Of a stretch of DNA of 64,000 bases, positions 24,172-33,989 are shown in pieces. Position 1 is the first letter of the stretch. Each line of letters begins with the position of its first letter. The notes under the pieces were generated by a model. The model searched no databases, was not told the origin of the DNA, and was given only the letters and a program-made list of their open reading frames with translations. This DNA is from Brevundimonas mediterranea (GTDB taxonomy: Bacteria > Pseudomonadota > Alphaproteobacteria > Caulobacterales > Caulobacteraceae): the NCBI RefSeq assembly GCF_011064825.1, contig NZ_CP048751.1, positions 1,426,001 through 1,490,000 of the forward strand, in the 5' to 3' direction. Both the position numbers and the translations under genes were made by a program.

Positions 24172-25103
24172 TGCCGACCACCCCCGTCCTCAAGTTCGGC
24201 GTCGCCGGCGTCGGCGTCATGGGCCGCAACCATGCGCGCGTCGCCTCCGAGATGCGCGAGTTCGACCTGACCACGGTCTTCGACCCAGATGCGGTCGTCG
24301 CCGATGGGGTCGCCGCCGCCTATGAGGCGGCGCCGGTCACGACCGCCCAGGCCTTTATCGACGCGGGCCTGGACGCAGCCGTCGTGGCCACGCCCAACCG
24401 ATTCCATGCCGAAATCGGCGTCGCCCTGCTGGAAAAGGGCGTCCACGTCCTGGTCGAGAAGCCGATCGCCGCCACCGTGGCCGACGCCCAGCGGATGATA
24501 GACGCCGCCAAGGCCAACGACCGCGTCCTGATGGTGGGCCAGGTCGAACGCTTCAACCCGGCCGTGGACACGGTCAAGCGCGCCGTCGCCGACGACGAGA
24601 TCATCTCCATCCAGATCACCCGCGTCGGCCCCTTCCCGCCGCGCATGGGCGAGGTCGGCGTGGTCATCGATCTGGCGGTGCATGACATCGACATCATCCG
24701 CCACCTGACCGGATCCGAGATCGTCGAGGTCCAGCCGCAGCTGGCCCGCACCCGCGCCGAGCGCGAGGACACGGCCCTGCTGCAGTTCCGGCTGGACAAC
24801 GGCGTGATCGCCCACATCACGACCAACTGGGTCACGCCCTACAAGACCCGCACCCTGCAGGTCGCCACCAAGACCAAATTCATCGTCGCCGACCTGATCA
24901 CCCGCCAGGTGACGGAGTATTTTGGGCAGCAGCCCGACGGCTCCTATTCGACCCGGATGCTGAACAGCTGGCCGGCCGAACCGCTGAGGAAGGAGCTGGA
25001 GGCCTTCGCCCGCGCCATCCACACCGGCGAGACCCCGGCGGTGACGGGGGAAGACGGCCTGCGTAATCTGGAAGTCGCCCTGCGCTGCCTGGGCGAGGCG
25101 TAA
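24171..25103 (+). CDS. Gfo/Idh/MocA family oxidoreductase
   Basis: A 310-aa NAD(P)-dependent sugar dehydrogenase. The Rossmann motif is VAGVGVMGRNHARV (about residues 9-22), the family EKP motif lies in VEKPIAATV (about 98-106), and the catalytic-site block is VVIDLAVHDIDIIRHL (about 165-180), with His in VHD. It overlaps the DegT gene. Together they resemble WlbA/WbpB plus WbpE-type enzymes acting on UDP-GlcNAc-uronate; that parallel is inferred from gene pairing. Confidence 0.93.
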   Translation: MPTTPVLKFGVAGVGVMGRNHARVASEMREFDLTTVFDPDAVVADGVAAAYEAAPVTTAQAFIDAGLDAAVVATPNRFHAEIGVALLEKGVHVLVEKPIAATVADAQRMIDAAKANDRVLMVGQVERFNPAVDTVKRAVADDEIISIQITRVGPFPPRMGEVGVVIDLAVHDIDIIRHLTGSEIVEVQPQLARTRAEREDTALLQFRLDNGVIAHITTNWVTPYKTRTLQVATKTKFIVADLITRQVTEYFGQQPDGSYSTRMLNSWPAEPLRKELEAFARAIHTGETPAVTGEDGLRNLEVALRCLGEA

Positions 25104-25133
25104 AGTCGCCGCAATGGCCGGGGAGGAAGAGGC

Positions 25134-25643
25134 ATGCGCTCCATTCTCGTTCCCGTCGCCGCCGCTGTTGTCGCCGTGTCCGCCGCCGCCCCGGCCCACG
25201 CCGACACCCGCTATCTGTCCTACAACGCCTCGGACCGCATCACCCAGGCCCTGACCAAGGGGATCACCCTCCAGGTCCGGCGCGGCCTGTTCGGGGCGAT
25301 CAGCGTGGAACGGCTGTTCTCGACCACCGCGCGCGGTTCGGCCGACTTCACCCGGGGCGGGCCGAACGAGGCGCGGCGCGTCCTGCCCGAGGGGGCGAAC
25401 GAGAGCGACCTCTATGCCATCGAACAGAGCGGCGACGGACGGGGTCTGGCCCGCGCCCTGTGTCCCGGCGCGAACGACGTCTGGCTGGTGATGAGCCGCA
25501 TCCGCGCGCCCCGCCCGCTGACGATACAGGCGGTCGGCCGCTGGGCCGACGGGACCTACCGCCATTGCGTGACGCTGAGTTACGACTGGCGCGGCGAATG
25601 GCAGACGGCGCCGGTCTCGCCGTTTGCGGACACGGACTCCTAG
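25134..25643 (+). CDS. Secreted protein of unknown function
   Basis: A 169-aa protein with a clear Sec signal (MRSILVPVAAAVVAVSAAAPAHA, in two parts, cleavage after AHA at about 23). The mature domain is about 146 residues, with two Cys (ALCPGAND and RHCVTL) that could form a disulfide. I do not recognise the family. It follows the Gfo/Idh gene by 30 bp on the same strand, so it may belong to the same transcript. Confidence 0.75.
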   Translation: MRSILVPVAAAVVAVSAAAPAHADTRYLSYNASDRITQALTKGITLQVRRGLFGAISVERLFSTTARGSADFTRGGPNEARRVLPEGANESDLYAIEQSGDGRGLARALCPGANDVWLVMSRIRAPRPLTIQAVGRWADGTYRHCVTLSYDWRGEWQTAPVSPFADTDS

Positions 25644-25733
25644 ATCCAGCCCGTTCCGCCGACGGCGCGCCCTTTCGCCCGCCACGCCTGGTCGTCTATC
25701 TTCATGGCTGGAGAGGCGTTCGGAGAGACAGCG

Positions 25734-26411
25734 ATGCGATGGGCCCTGCCCCTGGCGGTTCTGATCGGCGTGGTCGCCGCCCTGCTGACCTGGACCCGGC
25801 CGGGCGCGTCCATCCCGTCGATCACCGACGCGCCGGTCACGGTCTATCTGCTCGACAACGGCTTCCACACCGATCTGGCCGTGCCCCGCGCGGCGCTGGA
25901 ACGACGCGGCGGGCCGCTTGGACAGGCCGTCGCGGACCTGGCGCCCGGCGACTGGATTCTGATCGGCTGGGGCGACGCCGCCTTCTATGTCGATCAAAGT
26001 CCGATCTCGGACCGATTGCCTGACGGCGCGCGCGCCTTCTTCCGGCCCGGCAATCCCTCCGTCGTCATGCTGGACCCGGAGAGTCTGGACCCCCGCGACC
26101 GCCACGCCGCCGATCGACGCGCGGCCCTGCGCCTCCCGCCCGGCGCCTTCGATCGAATGGCGGGACGGATCGAGTCCTCGCTCGACCTCGCAGACGGGGG
26201 GCCGCGTGTCGCGACCGCTCGCGCCGGCGACGACGCCCGCTTCTTCGTCAGCCGGGAGAGCTTTTCGATCCTGCACCTGTGCAACCACTGGACGGCCGGT
26301 GCGCTGAACGCCGGCGGGGTGGCGATCCGCCCGGCGCGCTCGGCGTTTTCGGGCGAGGTGATGCGGTCCGTCAGAGCGGCGGAACTGGACAGGGCGGCTC
26401 CACACGCCTAG
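25734..26411 (+). CDS. DUF2459 (TIGR02117-like) membrane-anchored protein
   Basis: A 225-aa protein: N-terminal membrane helix (ALPLAVLIGVVAALLTW, about residues 4-20), then the DUF2459 blocks VYLLDNGFHTDLAVPR (about 37-52), ILIGWGDAAFYVDQ (about 78-91) and LHLCNHWTAGALNAGG (about 188-203). The latter two resemble the conserved Cys/His surroundings of NlpC/P60-like folds. I chose the ATG at 25734 because GGAGAGACAGCG precedes it; a start 10 codons earlier is possible. Function is unknown. Confidence 0.87.
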   Translation: MRWALPLAVLIGVVAALLTWTRPGASIPSITDAPVTVYLLDNGFHTDLAVPRAALERRGGPLGQAVADLAPGDWILIGWGDAAFYVDQSPISDRLPDGARAFFRPGNPSVVMLDPESLDPRDRHAADRRAALRLPPGAFDRMAGRIESSLDLADGGPRVATARAGDDARFFVSRESFSILHLCNHWTAGALNAGGVAIRPARSAFSGEVMRSVRAAELDRAAPHA

Positions 26412-26476
26412 ACCGCCCGACTTTCGCTTATCCGGCCGGGTCCGAGCCCCGGCGGGCGAACAAGAAGGAGCGGCCG

Positions 26477-26932
26477 ATGGCCCACAAACAGCATACCCGC
26501 AATTCCTCCGGCCCGGCCGGTCCGAGCCAACGCCAGCTGCGCGCCGGCGAACTGATCCGTCACGCCCTGGTCGACATCCTGCGTGAGGAGGACATCCACG
26601 ACGAGGCCCTGGCCGACGTGTCCGTCACCGTGACCGAGGTCCGCCTGTCGCCGGACCTGAAACACGCCACCTGTTTCGTCGAACCCCTGGGCGCCGGCGT
26701 CGAGGCCGCCGCGACCACGGGCCACGAGAGCGAGATCATCAAGGCGCTGAACGTCCACGCCAAATTCCTGCGCGGCCAGTTGGGCCGGCGTCTGGACATG
26801 AAGTTCACGCCGGACCTGCGCTTCCGCCACGACGAAAGCTTCGACGCCGCCAGCCATCTCGACCGTCTGTTCGAAGACCCCCGCGTCCGCGCCGACCTGG
26901 AACGCCGCGACGAGGAAGAGGGCGACTCCTGA
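26477..26932 (+). CDS. rbfA: Ribosome-binding factor A
   Basis: A 151-aa KH-like factor for late 30S maturation and cold adaptation. The family blocks are [22 protein letters not shown] (read from about residue 18), [20 protein letters not shown] (about 48-67) and [19 protein letters not shown] (about 98-116). The ATG at 26477 has GAAGGAG upstream. infB is not adjacent in this window, whereas truB and rpsO follow, as in many bacteria. Two palindromes separate it from truB. Confidence 0.96.
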   Translation: MAHKQHTRNSSGPAGPSQRQLRAGELIRHALVDILREEDIHDEALADVSVTVTEVRLSPDLKHATCFVEPLGAGVEAAATTGHESEIIKALNVHAKFLRGQLGRRLDMKFTPDLRFRHDESFDAASHLDRLFEDPRVRADLERRDEEEGDS

Positions 26933-26938
26933 TGTCGC

Positions 26939-27007
26939 GGCCTCAAGTAGCGCGAAGCGCGGTAGGCCAAGCATCGTGGCCTCAAGTAGCGCGAAGCGCG
27001 ATAGGCC
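26939..27007. repeat. Two tandem family-A palindromes between rbfA and truB
   Basis: Two 30-nt copies at 26939-26968 and 26978-27007, both as GGCCTCAAGTAGCGCG then AAGCGCG(G/A)TAGGCC, the inverse orientation of the 2.5-kb cluster. The second ends 7 bp before the truB ATG, leaving the spacer CGGCATA without a Shine-Dalgarno sequence. It therefore occupies the ribosome-binding region of truB. Confidence 0.92.
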
Positions 27008-27014
27008 CGGCATA

Positions 27015-27944
27015 ATGGCCCGTAAGAAGAAGGGCGACGTCGTCGACGGCTGGGTGTGCCTGGACAAGCCGTTCGAGATGGGATCGACCGAGGCGGTCAG
27101 CCGCATCCGCCGCCTGTTCAACGCCCAGAAGGCCGGTCACGCCGGGACGCTGGATCCGCTGGCCAGCGGCATCCTGCCCATAGCGCTTGGCGAGGCGACC
27201 AAGACCGTGCCGATGATGATGGAGGCGCAGAAGGTCTATCGTTTCACCATCAACTGGGGCGTATCGACCGACAGCGTGGACCGCGAAGGCGAGATCATCG
27301 GCCGGTCCGACGTCCGCCCCTCGGTCGAGGCGGTGAAGGCCGCCCTGCCCGCCTTCGTCGGCGAGATCGACCAGACCCCGCCCCGTTTCTCAGCCATCAA
27401 GGTGGACGGCGCCCGCGCCTATGACCTGGCCCGCGACGGTGTCGAGTTCGAGCTTCAGTCCCGCCGCGTCACCATCCATTCGGCCGAGGTCACCGACGCC
27501 CCGGACGCCGACCATGTCGAACTGACCATCCGCACCGGCAAGGGCGTTTACGTGCGCTCGCTGGCGCGCGACCTGGCGCTCGCCCTGGGCGCCGAGGGTC
27601 ACGTAAGCGCCCTGCGCCGCGAGCGGGTCGGCCCGTTCAGCACGGAAAACGCCGTCACTCTGGATTCTCTGGAAGAAATGGTGCATAGGGGCGCCGCCTC
27701 GGAAGGCTTGCTTCCCGTTGCGACCGCCCTGGACGGCATCCCGGAGCTGGCCGTGACGGATCAGGACGCCTTCTCGCTTCGGCAGGGACGCCCGATCGTT
27801 CTGCTCCCCCGTCAGGTGGAAACCCTCAAGGATCGCCTTTCCGGCGGTTCGCGAACGGTTTCAGCCTTTCAGGGCCAGACCCTCGTCGCACTCTGCCAGT
27901 TGCGGGCCGGCCGGTTAGAACCCGACCGCGTTTTCAACCTCTAG
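27015..27944 (+). CDS. truB: tRNA pseudouridine(55) synthase
   Basis: A 309-aa enzyme that makes pseudouridine 55 in the T loop of tRNAs. The catalytic Asp lies in [19 protein letters not shown] (about residues 36-54). VYRFTINWG and [20 protein letters not shown] (about 130-149) follow, then [12 protein letters not shown]. The N-terminus [19 protein letters not shown] is normal for the family. No Shine-Dalgarno is seen before the ATG, because a palindrome ends 7 bp upstream; translation may depend on structure or on coupling with rbfA. Confidence 0.96.
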   Translation: MARKKKGDVVDGWVCLDKPFEMGSTEAVSRIRRLFNAQKAGHAGTLDPLASGILPIALGEATKTVPMMMEAQKVYRFTINWGVSTDSVDREGEIIGRSDVRPSVEAVKAALPAFVGEIDQTPPRFSAIKVDGARAYDLARDGVEFELQSRRVTIHSAEVTDAPDADHVELTIRTGKGVYVRSLARDLALALGAEGHVSALRRERVGPFSTENAVTLDSLEEMVHRGAASEGLLPVATALDGIPELAVTDQDAFSLRQGRPIVLLPRQVETLKDRLSGGSRTVSAFQGQTLVALCQLRAGRLEPDRVFNL

Positions 27945-27977
27945 GCCCGCGCCATCCGGCAAGGGCCGAGACCCCAC

Positions 27978-28007
27978 GGCCTCAAGTAGCGCGAAGCGCG
28001 ATAGGCC
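27978..28007. repeat. Family-A palindrome upstream of rpsO
   Basis: One 30-nt copy in the same orientation as the rbfA-truB pair. It ends 16 bp before the rpsO ATG; the remaining spacer keeps an AAAGGACT ribosome-binding site. Confidence 0.92.
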
Positions 28008-28023
28008 AAGAAAGGACTCTTCG

Positions 28024-28293
28024 ATGTCGGTTACTGCTGAACGCAAGCACGAGATCATCGCCGATAACGCCCGCACCGCTGGCGACACCGGCTCGGCCGA
28101 GGTTCAGGTCGCGATCCTGTCGGAACGCATCTCCAACCTGACCGAACACTTCAAGACCCACAAGAAGGACAACCACTCGCGTCGTGGCCTTCTGAAGATG
28201 GTGTCGCAACGTCGCCGCCTGCTCGACCACCTGAACAAGGTCGACGCCGGTCGCTACCAGGCGCTCATCGCCAAGCTGGGCCTGCGCCGCTAA
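28024..28293 (+). CDS. rpsO: 30S ribosomal protein S15
   Basis: An 89-aa primary 16S rRNA binding protein of the small subunit. The sequence [37 protein letters not shown] (residues about 22-58, shown in short form here as [13 protein letters not shown] and [12 protein letters not shown]) and [10 protein letters not shown] are nearly invariant in the family. AAAGGACT lies 8 bp upstream. rpsO-pnp order is conserved; regulation by the S15 operator was not examined further. A hairpin follows 28 bp after the stop. Confidence 0.98.
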   Translation: MSVTAERKHEIIADNARTAGDTGSAEVQVAILSERISNLTEHFKTHKKDNHSRRGLLKMVSQRRRLLDHLNKVDAGRYQALIAKLGLRR

Positions 28294-28321
28294 GGCGTCG
28301 GATCAGTGTAGAATACGCTTT

Positions 28322-28351
28322 CGAGGCGCGGGCGGTCACGTCCGCGCCTCG
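28322..28351 (+). terminator. Hairpin after rpsO
   Basis: A 10-bp stem CGAGGCGCGG/CCGCGCCTCG with a 10-nt loop, without a full U tract (TTGTGCG follows). It may be a weak terminator or an RNase-sensitive attenuator in the 246-bp rpsO-pnp gap, where pnp autoregulation typically occurs. Confidence 0.6.
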
Positions 28352-28539
28352 TTGTGCGACTAGAGACGACCTGTGCGCCGCAGGACTTACGGCGCAGTTG
28401 CGAGGGCCATGCCGGTCCTCTCCCGGTCGACCGCGATGGCGCGGCGACCTCTGGATCGAAGGACTGAACGCCCGACGCATCCGCCCCCAATGATGGGACC
28501 CCGCACGGAATACGCCGTCCGGGATACGAAAGACGAAAT

Positions 28540-30777
28540 ATGTTCGATATCAAACGCAAGACGATCGAGTGGGCCGGACGCCCGCTGACCCTGGAAACGG
28601 GCCGCATCGCCCGCCAGGCCGACGGCGCCGTGCTGGCGACCTACGGCGAGACCGTGGTTCTGGCCACCGTCGTCTATGGCCGTTCGCCCAAGCCGGGTCT
28701 GGATTTCTTCCCCCTGACCGTCAACTACCAGGAAAAGACCTTCGCCGCCGGCAAGATCCCGGGCGGCTATTTCAAGCGTGAAGGCCGTCCCAGCGAAAAG
28801 GAAACCCTGGTTTCCCGCCTGATCGACCGTCCGATCCGCCCCCTGTTCGTCAAGGGCTTCAAGAACGAGACTCAGGTCGTCATCACCGTGCTGCAGCACG
28901 ACATGGAAAACGATCCGGACGTGCTGGGCATGGTCGCCGCCTCGGCCGCCCTGACCATCTCGGGCGTGCCCTTCATGGGCCCCATCGGCGCCGCGCGCGT
29001 CGGCCTGATCGACGGCGAGCTGGTTCTGAACCCGACGGTCGACCAGATCCCGGGCTCTGACCTGGACCTGGTGGTCGCCGGCACGCAAGACGCCCTGATG
29101 ATGGTCGAATCCGAAGCCAAGGAGCTGTCGGAAGAGAAGATGCTCGAGGCGCTGATGTTCGCCCACGCCGGCATGCAGCCGGTGATCGACGCCATCATCG
29201 ATCTGGCCGAACACGCCGCCAAGGAGCCCTTCGACTTCCAGGCCGAAGACCACTCCGACGTCGTCACCTCGATCAAGAAGCTGGTCGGCGAGGACATCAA
29301 GGCCGCCTACACCCACCCCGGCAAGTACGACCGTCGCTCGGGCGTCGATGCGGCCAAGAAGACCGCCGCCGCCGCCCTGGTGAAGACCGACGAAAACCCC
29401 GAAGGCGTCGACAGCTCCAAGTTCGCGGCCGCCTTCAAGGAATGCGAAGCCGACGTCCTGCGTCGCGACATCATCGAGAACGCCCACCGCGTCGACGGCC
29501 GCGCCCTCGACAAGGTCCGCGCCATCGTGTCGGAAGTCGGCGTTCTGCCGCGCACCCACGGTTCGGCCCTGTTCACGCGTGGGGAAACCCAGGCCCTGGT
29601 CGTCGCCACCCTCGGCACCGGCGAGGACGAGCAGTACATCGACAGCCTGCAGGGCACCTACAAGGAAAGCTTCCTGCTGCACTACAACTTCCCCCCCTAT
29701 TCGGTGGGTGAAGCGGGCCGCATGGGTTCGCCCGGCCGTCGCGAAATCGGTCACGGCAAGCTGGCCTGGCGCGCGATCCGTCCGATGCTGCCGTCGAAGG
29801 AAGACTTCCCCTACACCATCCGCCTGGTCTCCGAGATCACCGAGTCGAACGGCTCGTCCTCGATGGCCACGGTCTGCGGTTCGTCGCTGGCCCTGATGGA
29901 CGCCGGCGTGCCGCTGATCCGTCCGGTCTCGGGCATCGCCATGGGCCTGATCCTGGAGCCGTCGGGCGAATTCGCCATCCTGTCGGACATCCTGGGTGAC
30001 GAAGATCACCTGGGCGACATGGACTTCAAGGTCGCCGGCACCTCGGAAGGCATCACCAGCCTTCAGATGGACATCAAGGTCGCCGGGATCACCAAGGAGA
30101 TCATGAAACAGGCCCTGACCCAGGCCTCGGCCGGTCGCCTCCACATCCTGGACGAGATGTCCAAGGCCATGGATGCGCCGCGCGCCGAACTGGGCGAGCA
30201 TGCGCCGAAGATCGAAACCATCAAGATCGCGGTCGACAAGATCCGTGAAGTGATCGGTTCGGGCGGCAAGGTGATCCGCGAGATCGTCGAGAAGACCGGC
30301 GCCAAGATCGACATCGGCGACGACGGCACCATCAAGGTCGCCGCCAACGACCAGGAAAAGATCGACGCCGCCAAGGCCTGGATCCAGTCCATCGCCTCGG
30401 AACCGGAAGTCGGAACCATCTACTCCGGCAAGGTCGTCAAGGTCGTCGATTTCGGCGCCTTCGTGAACTTCTTCGGCGCCAAGGACGGCCTGGTCCACGT
30501 GTCCCAGATCGCCCTGGAACGCGTCGCCAACCCGGCCGACGTCCTGTCGGAAGGCCAGGAGGTCAAGGTCAAGTTCCTGGGCTTCGACGATCGCGGCAAG
30601 ACCAAGCTGTCGATGAAGGTCGTCGATCAGACCACGGGTGAAGACCTAACCGACAAGATCAACGCCGAACGCGCCGAGCGCGGCGAAGAGCCCCTGTCGG
30701 ACGACACCGGCGGCCGTCCCAAGCGCGAAGGCGGCGGTGATCGCGGCGGCGACCGCGGTCGTCGTCGTCGCGACTAG
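28540..30777 (+). CDS. pnp: Polynucleotide phosphorylase
   Basis: A 745-aa 3'-5' exoribonuclease and degradosome component. It has two RNase PH domains (about 15-215 and 310-540), a KH domain (about 555-612, [20 protein letters not shown] in part) and an S1 domain (about 622-692, [20 protein letters not shown]), then a Gly/Arg/Asp-rich tail ([15 protein letters not shown]) that may contact RNA or RNase E. The start at ATG 28540 gives [16 protein letters not shown], normal for the family. A strong terminator follows. Confidence 0.98.
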   Translation: MFDIKRKTIEWAGRPLTLETGRIARQADGAVLATYGETVVLATVVYGRSPKPGLDFFPLTVNYQEKTFAAGKIPGGYFKREGRPSEKETLVSRLIDRPIRPLFVKGFKNETQVVITVLQHDMENDPDVLGMVAASAALTISGVPFMGPIGAARVGLIDGELVLNPTVDQIPGSDLDLVVAGTQDALMMVESEAKELSEEKMLEALMFAHAGMQPVIDAIIDLAEHAAKEPFDFQAEDHSDVVTSIKKLVGEDIKAAYTHPGKYDRRSGVDAAKKTAAAALVKTDENPEGVDSSKFAAAFKECEADVLRRDIIENAHRVDGRALDKVRAIVSEVGVLPRTHGSALFTRGETQALVVATLGTGEDEQYIDSLQGTYKESFLLHYNFPPYSVGEAGRMGSPGRREIGHGKLAWRAIRPMLPSKEDFPYTIRLVSEITESNGSSSMATVCGSSLALMDAGVPLIRPVSGIAMGLILEPSGEFAILSDILGDEDHLGDMDFKVAGTSEGITSLQMDIKVAGITKEIMKQALTQASAGRLHILDEMSKAMDAPRAELGEHAPKIETIKIAVDKIREVIGSGGKVIREIVEKTGAKIDIGDDGTIKVAANDQEKIDAAKAWIQSIASEPEVGTIYSGKVVKVVDFGAFVNFFGAKDGLVHVSQIALERVANPADVLSEGQEVKVKFLGFDDRGKTKLSMKVVDQTTGEDLTDKINAERAERGEEPLSDDTGGRPKREGGGDRGGDRGRRRRD

Positions 30778-30801
30778 GACTGAGCCACACGGCTGAATGA
30801 G

Positions 30802-30832
30802 AAGGCCCCGCCGGCGACGGCGGGGCCTTTTT
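30802..30832 (+). terminator. Intrinsic terminator after pnp
   Basis: A 12-bp stem AAGGCCCCGCCG/CGGCGGGGCCTT with a 4-nt loop, running into TTTTT. It ends the pnp transcript 25 bp after the stop and precedes the convergent lipoprotein gene. Confidence 0.95.
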
Positions 30833-30846
30833 CATGGCGGCCTGTC

Positions 30847-31317
30847 CTAAGACCGGCACGCCGCCGGAGGATCGCCGTCGCGCGCCCACAATTTGCAGGA
30901 CCGGTCGATCTCGCCCTGGATCAGGTCGCAAGGGTTGGCGGCGTTGCAGGGCGGGTGGGTCGCGGGGCTGACCTGGATGCAGCGTTCGACCAGGCGCGCG
31001 GACGCCGCCTCGCCGATCTGCTCACGACAGGGGATTTCACTGGCGGGAATCCGCTCGGGCCTCATGTCCGGTCCTTCCGGAATCCGAGCCTGAGCGTCTT
31101 CCGACGGCGCCGGCGTCGGCGCCGCGGGGTTCCCGGCCGGGGCGGGGCCAGGAGCGGCGGGGCTGGGGACCGCCGACGAAACGGTCCCAGAGGAAGAGGC
31201 GTCAGAGGAAGAGGCGTTGGGGGCGTCGCTTCCGGGCTGACAGGCCGCGACCGTCAGGGCGAAGGCCAGAACGGCGGCTGAGGCGGAACTGATGAACAGG
31301 GGGCGGCGCATCGGCAT
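30847..31317 (-). CDS. Predicted lipoprotein of unknown function
   Basis: A 156-aa protein with a signal peptide and lipobox VAAC (Cys at 26). A low-complexity Ser/Ala/Pro linker (about residues 30-75) leads to a C-terminal domain with five further Cys (IPCREQIG, ERCIQ, PPCNAANPC, DRSCK, AACRS), suggesting disulfides. Family unknown; the Pro-rich spacer fits an envelope protein that spans to the cell wall. Confidence 0.72.
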   Translation of the reverse strand: MPMRRPLFISSASAAVLAFALTVAACQPGSDAPNASSSDASSSGTVSSAVPSPAAPGPAPAGNPAAPTPAPSEDAQARIPEGPDMRPERIPASEIPCREQIGEAASARLVERCIQVSPATHPPCNAANPCDLIQGEIDRSCKLWARDGDPPAACRS

Positions 31318-31376
31318 CTCCGGGCAGGGGCGGGATCACCCAGACGATGAACCGTCCCCTTAACGCGCGAAAGCCC

Positions 31377-32102
31377 CTATCGGCGCACCGCCTCCAGCGC
31401 AGCCTTTTGCAGGGCGAACAGTTCGGTGCAGCCGATCTCGGCCAGGGAGAAGAGGCGGTCGAACTCGGCGCGGGAGAAGCCGCGCTTCTCGCCGGTGGCC
31501 TGGACCTCGACGATCTGGCCCGCGCCGGTCAGGACGAAGTTGGAATCGGCTTCGGCCTCGGAATCCTCTTCATAGTCCAGGTCCAGCACCGGCACGCCGT
31601 CGCAGACGCCGCACGAGACGGCCGCCACCTGGTCCAGGATCGGGTCGGACTTCAGCACCCCTTCGTCGCGCAGATAGTTGAGGGCCGAGGCCATGGCGAC
31701 CCAGGCGCCGGTGATGGAGGCGGTGCGGGTGCCGCCGTCGGCCTGGATGACGTCGCAGTCCAGCACCACCTGACGCTCGCCCAGGGCCTTCAGATCGACG
31801 ACGGCGCGGAGCGAGCGGCCGATCAGGCGCTGGATCTCCTGGGTGCGGCCCGTCTGTTTGCCGGCGGCGGCCTCGCGGCGGCCGCGGGTGTGGGTGGCGC
31901 GGGGCAGCATGCCGTATTCGGCCGTGACCCAGCCTTGGCCCTTGCCGCGCATCCAGCCGGGGATGGTCTCCTCGACCGAGGCCGTCACCAGGACCTTGGT
32001 ATGGCCGAAGGTGATCAGGCACGAGCCCTCGGCGTAGCGGTTGACGCCGGTCTCGATGGTCACGGGACGCAGTTGATCGTCGGTGCGTTGCGAATGGCGC
32101 AT
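31377..32102 (-). CDS. rph: Ribonuclease PH
   Basis: A 241-aa phosphorolytic exonuclease trimming tRNA 3' ends. [19 protein letters not shown] is the conserved N-terminus. The RNA/phosphate site lies in [17 protein letters not shown] (about residues 65-81), [19 protein letters not shown] (about 85-103) and [19 protein letters not shown] (about 113-131). The start at 32102 is chosen by homology; the open frame runs 96 codons further into the hrcA gene. It is divergent from hrcA, a common alphaproteobacterial arrangement. Confidence 0.96.
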   Translation of the reverse strand: MRHSQRTDDQLRPVTIETGVNRYAEGSCLITFGHTKVLVTASVEETIPGWMRGKGQGWVTAEYGMLPRATHTRGRREAAAGKQTGRTQEIQRLIGRSLRAVVDLKALGERQVVLDCDVIQADGGTRTASITGAWVAMASALNYLRDEGVLKSDPILDQVAAVSCGVCDGVPVLDLDYEEDSEAEADSNFVLTGAGQIVEVQATGEKRGFSRAEFDRLFSLAEIGCTELFALQKAALEAVRR

Positions 32103-32149
32103 TGAGATGAGTCCTTGGAAGCGGGGGCTGCGGTGCTTATCCTGAAACC

Positions 32150-33250
32150 GTGAGCCTGTATGCCCCCAAAACTCCGCCCTTCGACGGCGCCCAGTCCTTT
32201 GCGGGGCTGGCGGGTCTGGATGCGCGCGCACGCGACATCTTCCGGCGCATCGTCGAATCCTATCTGGAGACGGGCGAGCCGGTGGGATCGCGCACCCTGT
32301 CGCTGGGCGGGATCGCCCTGTCGCCGGCCTCGATCCGCAATACGATGCAGGACCTGACCCTGGCCGGGCTGCTGGCTGCGCCCCATACATCGGCGGGGCG
32401 GATCCCCACCCATGCGGGCCTGCGCCTGTTCGTCGACGGCCTGCTGGAGGTCGGCGACCTGACGAAGGAGGAGCGGCGCGAGATCGACGGCCGGCTGGCC
32501 GGGCGCAGCCGCAACTTCGAATCCGCCCTGGACGAGGCGTCGAACCTGTTGTCGGGCCTGGCGGGCGGCGCGGGCGTGGTGTCCAGCCCGGTGCGCGAGT
32601 CCGGCGTCAAACATGTGGAGTTCGTCGCCCTGGGCGGGGATCAGGCCCTGGCGGTCATCGTCGCCGACGACGGCACGGTCGAGAACCGGATCATGACCCT
32701 GGCGGCCGGGGTCACGCCCTCCACCCTGGTGGAGGCCTCCAACTTCCTCAACGCCCGCCTGCGCGGCCGGCCCTTCGCCGACGCCAAGCGCGAGATGACC
32801 CAGGAACTGGAGATCGCGCGGCGCGAACTGGACCAGACCGCCGCCCGCCTGGTCGAGGACGGATTCGCCGCCTGGTCCGGCGGCCCGGACCGCGAGCGCG
32901 CCCTGATCGTGCGGGGCCGCGCCAATCTGTTGCAGGACGGCGAGGGCCTGGCGGATCTGGAGCGGGTGCGGGTCCTGTTCGACGACCTGGAGCAGAAGGA
33001 ACAGCTGATCGGCCTGCTGGACGGGGTGGATGCGGCGCAGGGGGTGCGAATTTTCATCGGCGCCGAAACGCGGTTGTTTTCACTTTCGGGTTCCGCCGTG
33101 ATCGCGGCGCCCTATATGAGCGGCCGACAGCGGGTCCTGGGCGCCATCGGCGTCATAGGCCCCGCAAGATTGAACTACGCCCGTGTCATCCCGTTGGTGG
33201 ACTATACCGCCCGGGTGCTGGGCCGGATGCTGGACGGGAACGACAAGTGA
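32150..33250 (+). CDS. hrcA: Heat-inducible transcription repressor HrcA
   Basis: A 366-aa repressor of groESL-type genes through CIRCE operators. The winged-helix DNA-binding domain is at about residues 20-90 ([25 protein letters not shown] in parts; [18 protein letters not shown]), and the GroEL-responsive domain follows, ending [16 protein letters not shown]. The start is GTG at 32150; no in-frame ATG precedes the conserved region. No CIRCE sequence was found in this window. It overlaps grpE by 4 bp. Confidence 0.95.
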   Translation: MSLYAPKTPPFDGAQSFAGLAGLDARARDIFRRIVESYLETGEPVGSRTLSLGGIALSPASIRNTMQDLTLAGLLAAPHTSAGRIPTHAGLRLFVDGLLEVGDLTKEERREIDGRLAGRSRNFESALDEASNLLSGLAGGAGVVSSPVRESGVKHVEFVALGGDQALAVIVADDGTVENRIMTLAAGVTPSTLVEASNFLNARLRGRPFADAKREMTQELEIARRELDQTAARLVEDGFAAWSGGPDRERALIVRGRANLLQDGEGLADLERVRVLFDDLEQKEQLIGLLDGVDAAQGVRIFIGAETRLFSLSGSAVIAAPYMSGRQRVLGAIGVIGPARLNYARVIPLVDYTARVLGRMLDGNDK

Positions 33251-33882
33251 GCGACAAGCCCCTTAACGACGACTTCAACGAACTGGACGCCGATATGGCG
33301 GAAACCAACGCCGAACACGGCCTGGACGCCGATCCCTCGGACAATCTCGCGCCGCTGGACGCCGTCATCGCCGAACGCGACGAGTGGAAGGACCGCGCCC
33401 TGCGCGTCGCCGCCGAGATGGAGAACCTGAAGCGCCGCGCCGAGACGCAGCAGAACGACGCCCGCGCCTTCGCCATCCAGCGCTTCGCCAAGGATCTGCT
33501 GGGCGTGGCCGACAATCTGGAGCGCGCCCTGATGGCTGCGCCCAAGGACACGGACGGCCCGACCGTGGCCCTGGTGACCGGTCTGGAAATGACCCAGAAG
33601 GCCCTGCTGCAGGCGTTCGAGACCAATGGGCTGAAGCGCGTCGCGCCCGAGGCCGGCGAGGCCTTCAACCCCCATCTGCACCAGGCCATGATCGAACAGC
33701 CGTCGGACACGGTTCCCGGCGGCGCCGTGCTCCAGACCATGCAGTCCGGTTTCGAACTGTTCGGCCGCACCATCCGCCCGGCCATGGTCGTGGTCGCGGC
33801 CAAGGGCTCGGGCGCGCAGGGCGCCAACCCCTATGGCGCAGCCCCCGCGCCCGAAGGCCAGGCCTTCGACGGCAAGGCCTGA
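33247..33882 (+). CDS. grpE: GrpE nucleotide exchange factor
   Basis: A 211-aa DnaK cochaperone. An acidic N-terminus is followed by a long coiled coil (about residues 42-90, [20 protein letters not shown] in part) and the beta domain: [29 protein letters not shown] (parts) and [24 protein letters not shown]. The start is GTG, overlapping the hrcA stop (GTGA). dnaK and dnaJ are not in the window. Confidence 0.96.
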   Translation: MSDKPLNDDFNELDADMAETNAEHGLDADPSDNLAPLDAVIAERDEWKDRALRVAAEMENLKRRAETQQNDARAFAIQRFAKDLLGVADNLERALMAAPKDTDGPTVALVTGLEMTQKALLQAFETNGLKRVAPEAGEAFNPHLHQAMIEQPSDTVPGGAVLQTMQSGFELFGRTIRPAMVVVAAKGSGAQGANPYGAAPAPEGQAFDGKA

Positions 33883-33890
33883 TGTCAGGA

Positions 33891-33986
33891 CGTGAGTGGT
33901 GATGGGTGAGGGGTGAGTAGTGAGCTGCGGTGTCTCCGCAAGCCGCTCACCTCTTGCCCACGACTCACCATTCACCAGTCACTCCC
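33891..33986. terminator. Long imperfect hairpin between convergent genes
   Basis: Arms of about 40 bp (left rich in GTGAGTGGTGATGGGTGAG, right the mirror rich in CTCACC...CACCATTCACCAGTCAC) flank a short loop, filling the gap between grpE and the convergent protease gene. It is probably a bidirectional transcription end; pairing is roughly three quarters by eye. The TGAGTGGTGA-type units are repetitive. Confidence 0.6.
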
Positions 33987-33989
33987 CCC

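Noticed and set aside
32103..32149. A CIRCE operator upstream of hrcA
   Set aside because: No TTAGCACTC/GAGTGCTAA dyad was seen in the gap or elsewhere in the window.
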